DNA from: Cycas panzhihuaensis
Taxonomy: Eukaryota > Cycadophyta
DNA length: 64,000 bases
Assembly: GCA_023213395.1 (NCBI GenBank)
Contig: CM041465.1
Span: 215,147,741 to 215,211,740 of the forward strand
Direction of reading: 5' to 3'
The notes beneath the pieces are model-generated. The model did not search any database, was not told where the DNA came from, and saw only the letters and a list, made by a program, of their open reading frames with translations. Made by a program: the position numbers and the translations under genes. Positions within the stretch are counted from its first letter, which is position 1. Each line of letters begins with the position of its first letter. Below are positions 48,300 through 59,600 of the stretch, one piece after another.

Positions 48300-48960
48300 G
48301 GGACATTTGGTCTAGAATGACTTCATCTCTCCAAGGGTCTAAGGTAAGAGGCACTTGATAAAGTTGACAAAATTTATGCACATGCCTAATATATAGTACA
48401 TTTGAATGGGACTATTTTATAATCCAGATTAATTTTAATTGATCTATTTGAAACTTTGATAATTAGGGCTTCTTTAAGTAATTTTGTTATATCTAACTCA
48501 ACACACACTTTTACCACACCTGTAGTGGTGTGATCTATGGTGTTTGATTCCAACTTGATAACCTTGTCTAACATGGAACCAATTTTTATTATACGTTCCT
48601 ATTCTCTAAATTCATAAGGTAAGAATGGTAATTGAATGCAAATTAGGATTTTTAAAGGCCATGGGTTACTTGGATCAAGCATAGAAGACCACTATTAAAG
48701 AGCTAGACCTAAGTTGTGCATAAACCATGGGCCTTTATATAAGAACATTTTCATATCTATTGTATTTGAAAAGAAAATATTAAAAAAGCATTTTCCTTTT
48801 AATTCAAAAGCAACCTCACCTAATAAAATGGGGGCCCATATCACTTTCACCCATTCTTTTATAGACCATATGGGGGATACAGGTTGTTTAATTTCCTAAT
48901 GAGTATTTTTGCCTATAGTTTAACATAATGATTTTAATGTCTTCAACCAAAAAAGTAATA
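48300..48960 (-). pseudogene. LINE ORF1 (DUF4283 / Cys-knuckle protein)
   Basis: Minus strand: EWVKVIWAPILLGEVAFELKGKCFFNIFF, LYKGPWFMHNLGLAL, LPFLPYEFRE, then TGVVKVCVELDITKLLKEALII and IKINLDYKIVPFKCTIY. This is the plant L1 ORF1 pattern: KG..LF.F.. ....VL..GPW...., ..LPYEFW, G...+.CVE.DL.KPL, and +.YE..P..C..C...GH. The Cys knuckle keeps only its first Cys. The protein would bind the LINE RNA. Stops and frameshifts are few but present. Confidence 0.8.
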
Positions 48961-49429
48961 GTACTTGCTTCATAGTCCACCATTCTCGATAATATGCTTA
49001 AGAGATCCTCCTTTGTGATATTATTTGGGTTCTCATAATGTGGGGCATAGGACTAAGTTACTAGTATATGTGGATTGAAGAGGAAGAAATCACAAACTTC
49101 ATTGAGTAGGTTCTTCTATTGCATAACTGATAATCCTAATAGTGCATGTTTCCTTCTAAGGTAGTCTTGAAGTGATTCTAAGGGCCAAATTGATTAGGGC
49201 CTTTGATCCTACCTATTATTTTGAACTAGTACAAAGCCTTCCTCTATTGGGGACCAAAAACTTAGGAAAAGTAGTAAATCTCTCTAGAAACTACAAATTG
49301 AGAAAATTTTCAAAAAAATAACTAATGCATACCTCCTAAGTAAGAACCTCAATTATAGATCTATGAGGAAATACCACATGCAACCACATATAGCTGCATG
49401 TAACCCTGATATTAGAGAATGAAATAAAT

Positions 49430-50560
49430 AGGAGACTGATATGGCTTAGATTTGATGAGAAACCCTTTTCTAGTAAAAATTAGTAATACTAAAGTGGGTG
49501 TAATGTAAACCCACTTCACAAATCACATAAAAATATTATAGGTATATAAGGCATGCATTATTAGTAACATTTCTTTACCATAGGTAGTTTTAATATTTTC
49601 TTGATCATTTAGTCATCAACTCTCATAAGTAATAGGTTATTCATCTTGTATTAAAATTGTAAAATTCCTATTCTTGATGTATTACATTCTATAGTAAAGG
49701 TTTTTGAAAAATTTATTGTTACCAATAAAGATAAGATAGTCATAATCAACCTTAGATTTTCAAAATAAGATTGTGTCACATCATTCCATATGAAGGATTC
49801 CTTTTTTAGAAGATTAGTTAATATCGTTGTAATTTATGCATAATTTTTCACAAAAAAATAATAATGTCTAGTAAGTCCTAAAAATCCTCTCAATATTTTA
49901 ATAGTATATGGAATAAGCCATTCAGATATAGCTTTGATTTTATTCATATTAATCCTAGCTCTATTTTTAGAAATAATATGCCATAAATAATCTATTTATT
50001 ATTTACCAAAGCTACATTTATATTCATTGTAAAAAAAATTATTCTTGTAATATATCAAGGATGTTATCCATATGGGTGAGATGGTTCACCTAATTTTTAC
50101 TATAAATAAGAATGTCATTGAAGAATAACATATAAATTTTCTCAGAAAGGGGGAAAGCCTTGTTTATTATTTCTTAAAAGATAGTAGGAACATTGCATAA
50201 GGAAAATGGTATTAGTTTAAATTCATAATGTCCATGTAGGCAAAATGTTATTTTATGTGGATCTTCATCTGTTATATTAATTTAATAAAACCCTGATCTA
50301 AGATCTAGCTTTATAAAGTATTGAGTGTTAAAACTATCTAATAACACCATTTCCATGTATATTTACAATTTCATACACATATTATAATAGTTAAGGGACC
50401 CTTGATGTAATTTAATGTTGTTTCATGAACAAGTTGGGTTTGCCTCCCTTACTACTTAGTTGGCCTATTATATACTTTAAATTATTGGTGGATGCCCTAT
50501 ATATTATGCCCTACACCTTTATATCTCATGAATTCTAGTAATTAATGTAGAAGCTTTGCC
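49430..50560 (-). pseudogene. pol: G1 Ty3/gypsy reverse transcriptase and start of RNase H
   Basis: Minus-strand reading: LLDSFNTQYFIKLDLRSGFY (50270-50330), EDPHKITFCLHGHYEFKLIPFSLCNVPTIF, then FFNDILIYS at 50109-50130. There the first Asp of the FxDD box is Asn. Then YKCSFGK, IDYLWHIISKNRARINMNKIKAISEWLIP, LRGFLGLTRHYYFFVKNYA, LTNLLKKESFIWND and FSKTFTIECNTSRIGILQF. These follow the Ty3/gypsy RT thumb and RNase H start in order. Stops are frequent. It belongs to the same minus-strand element as the integrase pieces at 39171-39655, 13977-14069 and 10990-11372. N-terminal of RT, toward 50560, similarity fades. Confidence 0.9.
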
Positions 50561-50712
50561 TGTGAGAGAGCCATACATGGTGATAAATTCACCTATAACT
50601 TTATCATTTGCTTTGCTTTTTTTATTTTTGCATATTTTATTGTTTATTATAGCTAGTTTATTTGATATTTATGATCAGTTCACATGAGTATGAGATCTTG
50701 ATGCTCTTAACA

Positions 50713-50725
50713 TGGTATGAGAGCC
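50713..50725 (+). promoter_or_regulatory. Primer-binding site of copia3
   Basis: TGGTATGAGAGCC, one change from the initiator-tRNA complement TGGTATCAGAGCC, directly after CTTAACA. Confidence 0.75.
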
Positions 50726-52740
50726 ATATGTGTCTAATTTAGTGCTTTTCTTAAAGTTATTTTGATAAATAGAGGCTCATTTACTCAAATTTCTACAAGA
50801 TTTCCACTAAAATTTTGAATATTATGCAGCTTGGACAAGAAGAGTAGCTAGTTCTAGTTGATTCTAGCCTTATGTAGTAGATTTTAGGCTTGGTTGAACT
50901 CATATAAGGTCTAGCTCCTTTGTTCTTGAAGAAAACAGATGAAAAAGCTTATTTTTCATCTATTTCAACCTTAAAGCTAGTTGTTTCTCTTTGTTGGAGC
51001 ATCATCTATCCTTCTGGAAGCCCTACACCTATATATTCTATTTGTTATAAGAGATATAATGTGATTTTTAGTCATTTCATGCTTTATTTCACACTATTGG
51101 GCCCGCACACCCCTCTATACTTTTGTGGCTCTATTCTCTTCATATGGAGCTTATTTTTGAGATTTCTTGCTTCTACTAGCTTCTCCTCTACCCTACGTCC
51201 TCCTTTATGGAATTTTAAAGCAATCTGTAGACAATTAAAGGTGTTTTAGGGCTCTAAGCCCCTACATGGGTTGCATGTCATCGTGCATATAGCCATGCAT
51301 CTTTACGGCTAATTTTTCTTTCAAATATTTTATTTTTTCTCAAAGTTATCACTCTAGATCATGAAATAAAATTCTATTTTACATTTGACTTAAATTTGAG
51401 CCTTCAACCCCCTTCTTTAGGCATATTAATTTATCATATGTTTGATTTTTTGACCTTAAGGGTAGACTTTAAAAGGTTATAAACTAAGTTTGATCAATTT
51501 TATAAATTCAAAAATCATTTAATTACTTTTAATAAGTTTTCAAGTCCACTAGCCCCTTAGTTACATTAGCGGGTGGTCACATGTAGCTAACAGGCAATCG
51601 AGGGCCAATTTTAGAAGGGGCTTAACTCCATCCTCACTTTGTTTTTAACATAGAATAGGTACCTACATTGTTTTAGCCATATCTCAACAGCCATACATCT
51701 GATTTATGAAATGTCTAAACTGTCAAAAAGTAGATTTAAAGGTCTATAGTTTATAATCTAATTGAGTCAAATTTGAAGCCAATTTACTAAAGATAGAAGC
51801 TTCTAAAGTTGGCCTTAGTGTTTAAGTTTTTTTAGCCTTATTTCTCAATTCTTGAAGGTTTATTTCAATTTCTTTGAAGTTCTTGCACTAATTTAGGTAG
51901 TGGCTAATCTCTTTTAACAATCTAATTCTATTTTTTTAGGCTAATTAGTGCATGGTATTATTTCTTGTGTAGGTGTTACTCTTGTGAGGTTGACAAAGTT
52001 CACTCTTGAGTTTGAACCATCTCATCAAAGAGCTTTCTAAACCTATTTTTGTCCTTTTAATTTCTTTTATTTCATTTATTGCTTAAAAAGGAACCTTGTG
52101 TTTATAAGAAATTCATATTAAAAATTAATTTCTTACATTAAAAAGATAATTCCGTAATTGAACCCTCTTTTCAAACCTTGCAAGAGGAATGATTAGGACC
52201 CCTAAAGTTACCACCCCACATATGACATTTATGTACTCTAATTTATTGAGGAAACCATTAGCTATTAAGTACATTAGGTAGCAAGATAAGGTGGAGACCC
52301 TTTCCTTTTAGAGTTTGGAGACCAAGCTAGACCTAGAGGGGGTGAGTGCCTTGGTTAGATAAGTTCTTATTGATAGATCTATCATTGGGTATAAGTCTAA
52401 CACATATAGGGAAATAAATTAGAGGGGTCTTAAGACCTTCTTTGTAGGCCATGTACTAAGGAATATCAAGCCTTTGAGCTCATGTACCAATATATTAGGT
52501 CCCTAGTTTACCACTTATAGGCATGTTCCACTAAATAGGATAGTAATCGAGAACTTTCTTAGATATCCTCAACCTTAGAATTCTAGATTAGTAGCCACTT
52601 AGGTATATTAGTAACTCATTATATAAACCTTTAAAAACATAAAATCAAACATAAAAACTTTGAAATAGGGTATCATAAATACTCCTTTCCAACAATATTA
52701 AACTCAATAGTATAAATAACTTCATACCATAGAAAAAACA
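50726..52740 (+). other. Copia3 leader, non-coding
   Basis: About 2 kb without recognisable protein. The open frame 50920-51249 has no motif. AT-rich. Confidence 0.6.
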
Positions 52741-52750
52741 AGTTAAAAAC

Positions 52751-53620
52751 TTGATCATCATGAACAAATTTTATGCTTATGTTAATAGGGATATACCTTT
52801 TCCCATACCTACAAAAGACCTTAATGATCCTACCAAAATAATCCCACCAAATCTTTTATCCTTAGCAAATTTCAAAGCTAAGGACAATATTATATTATCC
52901 TTTCTCCACTTGGATGTTGAAGACCAAGTGGACCAAAACATTGAAACTGCTTAAACATCTCATGAGACATGGAAAATACTCTATACCCTCTATGAGAGAA
53001 AATACAAATCTAGATCTTTAACACTCAAAGCCCATCTATTTGCTATGCCTCTTACTACAAATATTACCAACCATTTAACTGAAGTAAAAATAATTAAAAG
53101 CTAGTTGATTATCCTTGGTAAGCCACCTTCTAACCATAATTTAATCTCTAGTGTCATTAACATTCTACCTATTGAATATAACTCCTTTATATATAAGTTA
53201 TATGATAATCATTCTAAGATAGATTTTATAACTTTTGAGGGGCTCTTGCTATGAGAGGAGAATATACTTAATTGATTAGGGGTGACATCTACATCTAAGT
53301 CAACTCTTGCCTTTATAGCATGAAACTCAGAAAAGGGCAAGATTGTCAATAGAGCAAGCTAATAGCTTAGTCAGTAACAAGATCTAGCTTAATACTTGGA
53401 CTCAGTCTCTATATCTTAAGAGTCACATTAGTGGCCAACTCAGTAGTAGCAACAACTTATTGGTATATCCTCCTCTTATCCAACTTAGCAGCCTCAACAG
53501 TTCCAGCACCAACCACAAGGATAATCTCAAAGGAAATAGTAGGGCAAACCAAATGTCACTTGTCTCTATTATGGCAAAACTAGACATCTAGTTGTTAAAT
53601 AGAGGAGATGATAGACTAAT
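52751..53620 (+). pseudogene. gag: Copia3 gag (decayed)
   Basis: Pieces in one or two frames: LLSLANFKAKDNIILSFLHLDVEDQVDQ, HETWKILYTLYERKYKSRSLTLKAHLFAMPL and PSNHNLISSVINILPIEYNSFI. This is the UBN2 order (WD.L...Y....A..L...L..........I..Y......+....). A degraded zinc knuckle TCLYYGKTRHLVV lies near 53560; the second Cys is Tyr and the last is lost. Gln/Ser-rich linker before it. Confidence 0.75.
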
Positions 53621-54080
53621 TTGTAACTCTTGCAGAACTAAGGGAGATAAGCATATGGGTTATATTATTAACAACCACCCCCCATCTATCAATAAGGAGC
53701 ACCCTCATACCATCAAGGAGGTTCTAATCACATTCAATAAAGATAAGGATATTAAGAAGGAGGACCATGCCCTCCTCAAGAAGCCCCTTTTACATAATAA
53801 GGAGGCCCCTATTATCAACAAGTTGGCCTTATTTGATAATAAGAAGAACCTTACTATCCACAAGGAGGGCCATCATACCAACCACAAGGGCAATTCTACT
53901 AGCAGAATTAGAATCCTAGACCTACCTAAGGATAAAGACCTCAGAATAGGCAATAATTATCTAATAGAAATCAAAGGAACTAGTAGAATAATCAACAACA
54001 AGGAAGTAACATGGGAGATAGTCATGACTCTTCCTCCTATAACCTATTCTTTATAGCGCTTTCTTTATAACTTGATGAGA
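53621..54080 (+). other. Copia3 gag-protease linker
   Basis: An open Lys/His/Asn-rich stretch (53592-54056), 154 codons without motif. It contains imperfect repeats of AACAAGGA/ATAAGGA. It is probably the linker after gag, extended by repeat expansion or read in a shifted frame. Confidence 0.5.
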
Positions 54081-54085
54081 CTAGG

Positions 54086-55117
54086 TGGATCCTTAACTCT
54101 GATACAATAAGATATATGACAAGTTCAGAAAAGATGTTGGAAGAGACCCAACTAAGTAATACTCAAACTGTCACATTTAGGGATAACTTAACTTATAATA
54201 TGACCAAAATTAATAGGGCACCAATAACATTAAAAAACTCCAACATCAGGTACCATAATAGTAATGTGTTCCTTGTACCTAGTATAAAGATGAACATACT
54301 TTCCATTAGCCAAATAAATAAGAAGAACTTAGATATCCTCTTTAGCCAGGGCATTTGTAGAATCATAAACCATGAAATAAGTAGACTTGTAGCTATAGGA
54401 CATGGAAATGGTGGCTTATACAAGTTGGACGGTATCCCCCTTACTACTACTCCACACAATGAATCTTGTTCAATGGACAACACAACTCAACCTAATAAGG
54501 GAAAGGATGTAATTGATGAAGAATCCCTTTGCATACAAGAACTAGGTGAATGCTCCCATTCAAAGGATAGTATCACCACAAATAGCTCCAAAGACCACCT
54601 ATAGCATCAATGGCTAGGTCATTTAAATATGTAAACCTTGAACATCATGCCCAGGTTATAAATGGTATATGGTTTACCTAAAATTAAGAGATATAATGAC
54701 ATTTGTGGGGCCTACCTAAGGAAAAATAACAAATAGAAAAATTCCCTTTCAAGAATACATGGAGAGTCTCATAACTATTAGAGTTAGTCCACTCAGATAT
54801 TTGTGGGCCCATGTTCATCCAATCTCTTAATGGAAGCTAGTATTTCATCACATTCATAGATGAATTCTCAAGGAAGGTGTGGGCCTATTTCTTGAGAAAT
54901 AAGTATCAAGCCCTAGATAGATTTAAAGAGTTCAAAGTTGTTATCTAAAATAAAACTGGAATGATAATCAAGATCCTTACATCTCATAATGGTAGTGAGT
55001 ATATCCCTAATTAGTTAAATAACTTTTGTAAGGAGCATGCTATCTAATATCAGTTCTCTACTCCTCACACACCTCGGCAAAATGGTGTAGATGAAAGGAT
55101 GTGTTTCATTAAAACCT
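54086..55117 (+). pseudogene. pol: Copia3 protease and integrase (truncated)
   Basis: The protease entry reads WILNSDTIRYMTSSEKM where active copies have WILDSGAT.HMT: Asp is Asn and Gly is Asp. The rest of the protease (VFLVPSIKMNILSISQINKK, GGLYKLDG) is open to 54604. Then HQWLGHLNM, ELVHSDICGPMFIQSLNGS, YFITFIDEFSRKVWAYFL, ILTSHNGSEYIPN and TPRQNGVDERM. The first integrase Asp and the Glu are kept; the second Asp is His (TSHNG). Stops and frameshifts between. It ends about 55117. Confidence 0.85.
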
Positions 55118-55130
55118 AGCCTTTGGTTTG

Positions 55131-57304
55131 TATTTATGACTTTAGATATGTTTCTTATATGGTTTCATGGAAAATGAATGATGGATTTATTTTATGATGA
55201 GTTAGGCCATGTTTTGAAGAAGAAATGTATTGATTTTACTTTATGATACATAATGAATGGTGATGTGATGTGTATTTTTACTGTCACTTGCTAATGACTA
55301 AGACTATGATATTAAAACTTTTCTTCACAATCAATTTAATCTAATTTTTTCTTTAAAACTTGTCATTTTTAAGTTTTAATCTTGATATCAACCAAATTTT
55401 TATCAGTTTTACTCATTTTTGTGCTTGTGCTTGCCATTTTCATTTTGTTTTAGGCCTCTTTACTCATTTATAAAGTCATTTGTGCCTCAATTTATGTTTT
55501 AAAATTAATTTTTAACTTTTTGATGAGTCAATTTTTACTTCTTTGATTGTCATATTTTTTGTATTGCTAAAAATATGACCGGTTGTATTTTTAGAGTAAA
55601 GTTGCAGTTTTGGTAGGTATAAAAATATGATCAGTCATATTTTTTACTATCATGCATGTAAAATTCATCCAGCGTACTAGATATTTATATATCACCACCT
55701 AGATTTGATGGATTCTTATCTCTTCGATGCCCAAGAATGTAGAAGAGTGTGGTGTGACTCATTGTAGAGAATTAAAGGTGTGATTTACTCAAGTTTTTGT
55801 TGGATTTTTTGTGATTTTTGGAGATCTTTTGAGGACTATTACTGTTGTGACTTTAAGATTGATTTTTATGGTGCTTATGGGTGAAATCAAGAGAAGAATT
55901 TGATGTTGTGACTTGTTAATTTACTAGTGTTTGACTATTGATAGTTTGATCTTCAACTTTTATGGTTTTCTTTCTAAGTTTTTAGCCTTAAAGCTCTTCT
56001 AAATTGGTAAGGTCTTTCCTATGTGAGTTTTGCTTGTTTTACTATTTTCTGAAGGTTTTCTTTTGCACAGAACTTGCTCTTTCTTTTGAATGGTTATTAT
56101 GGTGATCCTGTATGTGTTTTTTGGCTTGAAATACTTCCTGAAAGACTAGCCCTTTGTGGGGTTCATAAGGGATAGACTAAGGTGGGCCATGGTCATCTCT
56201 CCACCATTCATGTAGCTATCCCTTCCTATTCTTGCATAGCAGTTTATATTTCAAGCACTTTGCCATCTCTTTTGGCTTTATTTGGCTGTGGTTAAGCCCT
56301 TTTTACTACTTGATTTTTTTCCTTTACATGTTTTAAAGGAGAAAGTTGGAAAATTTTGATCAATTGAAAGAGAAAAGCCATTCCAAGGTAGATTTATACA
56401 TTAGAAAAGAAGTCTTGATTCCCTAGTTTCATTGTTTGCTTGATTTCACTCTCAAGATTTTTTTTTTCCTTGGAAAAAAAAATTAAAGTTTTGAATAAAA
56501 ACTACATGCTTGATTGTTTTAGATTTTTGGAGATTCAAGGCCTTAATTGAGATAGAATCTTCGAAGTTGTGAAGCTAGTATTTTATATAGGGACTATTAT
56601 TAAGTTTTATTATTTGCTTACAACTGTTAAAGGTATAAAAATTCATTTTTAATAATAGTAACACGTCTTTAAAGTCTCCTTTTTGCATCATTGGACATTC
56701 ATTCAAAGAAAAGATTGCACGCATGAGAGGTAAAATCTTTTAAATAGCATTGCATGTTATCAATTTCTTTAAAAGTTTGTATAAAGCAAATTACATAGTG
56801 TGTTCCATATTTTGTTAGTACTTTTTCTTTCATTGTGAAGAGTGCATGTTGCCTTTGAAAGAATAATTTTATAGTTGCATTAGCATCCTTCATTTCTTAA
56901 ATAAATAAATAAATAAATAAAACACATCACATGCATCTAGTTTTGGTTCCTCCTTACTTGATTAGTTAAAGGTATAACAGACTTTTTTATTTCATAGATT
57001 ATCTTTGTTTATTTTGTTTCATTTTATCAAACACAAAAAAAAAAGAAAATAAACAAAATAAATAAAAATAAAACAATAGAAAAAGAAAGAATTTTTTTTC
57101 TATTTGCTTAACCCTTCCCTTTATCCTAGTAAAAGTTAAAAGGTTGAAAAGATCAAAGGATAGGAGTCCCTAGGAAGGATATTAAAAATATTGTCAAAGT
57201 AGTTCTAAATCTAGAACTCTTTCACCTATCTATGTAGGTTAATGGATTATACCACCCTACTTATATCTAAGCCCTTCATCACATTCTTCATCCATAATTT
57301 ATTG
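55131..57304. other. AT-rich DNA without recognised content
   Basis: No protein motif on either strand. There is an (AAAT)n run at 56898-56920 and A-rich runs at 57016-57085. A short near-palindrome ATATGACCGG..ATATGATCAGTCATAT lies around 55575-55650. The rest of G1 could be here, decayed beyond recognition; I could not confirm it. Confidence 0.5.
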
Positions 57305-58128
57305 GATGGTGGAATCACGTCTACAGGATGGTCTTCTATGCTTAGAAGGAGATAACTAGCTAAGGTACGGTCGGGCTATAGATGGGATCCTAATAGCAAG
57401 AAAGAACACCACACAGGGTGTCTGTGTGCCAGAGCATAGATTTAAGACCCACGAATGGTGCCCAATTGCCTTAGGGTAATCTTCGGGAAGAAGATGCAAG
57501 GTGAGGCCTTGGGTCATCCCCAAGGGAGGAGGCCCACCTACCCTTTGGATGGTCAGGAAGAGGAAGGGGGACTCTAGGAAGTTATGTCTTCTCCCTTCAC
57601 CCAACCTTTTGAAGCCCTCTTACACAGCCACCCTAAAGTGGGCTTATAGGAGAAGAGAGGAGAAATACTACAAGACAGGGAGCAAAAGGCAAGCTCCTAT
57701 GAAATGAAAGGAGAAGAGCAAAGATTGACTTAAAATTTCTCACAAAGGAAAGGAAAAAACCAGGAAAACCTAAAGGACTTTGAAGGAGTACCTATAAGGC
57801 AGAAGGAAGAAGCCTTATTCTGCCAAAAATTAGAGGAAGACACCTGTGTCAAATAGGCTTTTCAGACCTGGGCTGAAGGGGAGGCAAACGTGGATGCCAC
57901 TCTTAGTTCTTGGAGTTTGGTTATTGATATGCTGTGAATACTCTTCTTCCACAAAATAGACCTATAAAAAGAAGCTTGGAGCCACTAAAGCAGGGCCTGA
58001 GATATAGCAGATGCACCTGTGGAAGAGGATCCAGAGCAGAGGAGCAGATCCCGAGGAGGTTACAGAGTGAGAGCAAGAGTAGAGAGCAAAAAATGAATGA
58101 AGAAGAGGAGCAAATGGCTTTATTTTTG

Positions 58129-58138
58129 GGTTTTATAC
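58129..58138 (-). promoter_or_regulatory. TATA box of Tat2 LTR
   Basis: The minus strand reads GAGTATAAAACCC, preceded by TTTAGGGTTGGGG. It is equivalent to the Tat1 box at about 14793. Confidence 0.65.
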
Positions 58139-58264
58139 TCACCCCAACCCTAAACGAACATTTAGGGTTACGGTGGGGGTGAGTACTCGAGGGCGCCATG
58201 TGGTAGTTCTGCAAAAAGAGCTAGAATTACCAAGGTGGTTTAAAAAATGAGTTTAAACAGTCGC

Positions 58265-58310
58265 ACCATGGCAAACTTCACGGTACCACAGTAAACTTCA
58301 CGGTACCGCT
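58265..58310. promoter_or_regulatory. Palindromic GTACC modules in Tat2 LTR
   Basis: AAACTTCACGGTACC occurs twice in direct orientation, 22 bp apart (58273 and 58295), around the GGTACC centre, about 130 bp upstream of the TATA box. Same family as 14621-14667 and 60575-60670. Confidence 0.7.
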
Positions 58311-58821
58311 TAGTTTGCAGCAGTGCGGGATTGAAATTCAAAATTAAGGCAAAACCAAGGCCTAGAACCAAACAGGAGGGTGCAGAGGTCAAGGTGCCGG
58401 GAGCTCATGCCCAGGTGGCTGGAAAGTGGCTGACAGAGAGAGACGAGTCTCAGGGAGGTCCTATCACACCTAGAAGGGGACTCAAAGTGGTGATAAGAGT
58501 GTTAATGCGAATGGATTATGACCAACAACCATGTTTGAGGAGTTGTGGAGGTGTTGCAGATAGCTGAGTGCCATATGGGATGCATGACTCATTGAGGAGT
58601 GCCCCATAGTGGGTCGTCATAGGCTGAATAATATGCGATAGGCACAAGCAACGTGATCAAGCAGAGAAGGCAATGCAATCACACAAATGGCAAGTAAGTA
58701 TGCATCAAACAACACTCTAAATAACTTCTACCCAGCGATAGTGAGGATGAAAGTGAGAAGTATATACCTATGCTTACCTGAGTCGACCTATCTCAAGTCC
58801 ATTCCTTGAAGCTGAGAAACA

Positions 58822-58832
58822 TTGCCCCCTTG
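58822..58832 (-). promoter_or_regulatory. Polypurine tract of Tat2
   Basis: The minus strand reads CAAGGGGGCAA immediately before the LTR start. Confidence 0.7.
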
Positions 58833-59167
58833 GTAGCAGAACCTCACCGCTCGGAAGCATGGTGTGATGGCAAATACTAGCAACCAAAAATTGTTAGTAG
58901 CACATGTGTATATATATAAATCATGAACAGAATATGGACCAAGGGTGTCAGCAAGTGTTGTGGCAAAACGCATGGACAAGGGAGACGGAGAGGAGGACAA
59001 CATAGGGGCTGCATATGTATCGTCTAGAAGTCGACCTGGAGATGAAAGGAATGAAAAGGGGGGATGCCCCCATGGCTGAAATACGATGGATAATGTAAGG
59101 ATAACCAATAAACTAGACAAACGAGCTGGGAGAAAGGCAGCCAGAGACTTGGGCAACGGGTAGGCCA

Positions 59168-59600
59168 AGCAAGTCTCTCAAAGGTGGTCACTGAGAAGAG
59201 TGAGGCGATGCTCAAGGATGAGGCGAACGAGGCTGTTAGCCTTAGCATAGAGGACCCGAGGAATATGGAGAACGTCAACAGACTAGAAGCAAGCCAATAG
59301 TGACCTCGCGGTCAATGCCAGGGCTCTCAAGCATGGACACTGCACCTGGTAGACCTGGGTGAGATGAGAAACCACTACTTGGGAGTCACAAAGAAGGATG
59401 ATGGGTCCGTGATGGAAACGTAATGCATCGGTGAGGGCTTTAATAACGACTGTGTACTCAACTTCGTTGTTAGTTGCCTCGGGAAGGAAGATTCTAGAGC
59501 ACAGGCAGTCATGCCCAGAGGAATCACGGAGTATCCACGCAGCAGCAGAAGGACCAGGATTACCGTGGCTTCTGCCATCGGTGAAAATGAAAAGAGCCAT
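59168..59600 (-). pseudogene. Tat2 second (archaeal-type) RNase H
   Basis: From MALFIFTDGRSHGNPGPSAAAWILRD through SRIFLPEATNNEVEYTVVIKALTDALRFHHGP to LLCDSQVVVSHL, then CLRALALTA. All of FTDG (Asp), NNEVEY (Glu) and CDSQ (Asp) are present; Tat1 has lost the first. The frame is open upstream to 59792 and ends at a stop after SLLACF (59283), where Tat1 has Leu. Similarity continues past it (SVDVLHIPRVL.AKANSLVRLI). The domain is 3' of integrase and of the antisense PMD gene. Close to intact, but the premature stop probably removes the last helix. Confidence 0.9.

Larger units (their letters stand above)
39660..49520 (-). mobile_element. L1-type LINE, split by copia2 (ends approximate)
   Basis: On the minus strand, in order: ORF1 with nucleic-acid-binding domain and Cys knuckle (48300-48960), endonuclease C-terminus (46945-47900), reverse transcriptase (40900-42118) and a zf-RVT-like C-terminal domain (39680-39900). 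It separates the G1 integrase from the G1 reverse transcriptase, so it inserted in G1. Copia2 cuts it between endonuclease and RT. Exact ends, poly(A) and TSD were not found; the boundaries are set by where G1 similarity stops and may be off by ~100 bp. Confidence 0.8.
50600..55130 (+). mobile_element. Copia3: Ty1/copia fragment (LTR end to integrase)
   Basis: An LTR end (..GCTCTTAACA, 50712) is followed by a PBS TGGTATGAGAGCC, a leader, gag, protease and integrase, all plus strand. The element stops shortly after the integrase core (about 55117). RT, RNase H and the 3' LTR are absent. Only about 100 bp of the 5' LTR may be left. It adjoins the G1 RT, so it may have inserted into G1, but the right-hand continuation of G1 was not found. 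Confidence 0.75.
57310..58821 (-). repeat. 3' LTR of Tat2
   Basis: 1512 bp, from TGTTTCTCAGC (58821) to GACGTGATTCCA (57310), the same ends as the Tat1 LTRs. Both share GGTCGACTCAGGTAAGCATAGG near the start, the palindromic module (58265-58310), a TATA box (58129-58138) and CACCATTCGTGGGTC near the end. The middle ~1.6 kb of the Tat1 LTR has no counterpart. Confidence 0.9.

Noticed and set aside
53592-54056. 154-codon Lys/His/Asn-rich frame as a host gene
   Set aside because: It sits between copia3 gag and protease, consists of imperfect AAGGA/ATAAG repeats and has no motif.
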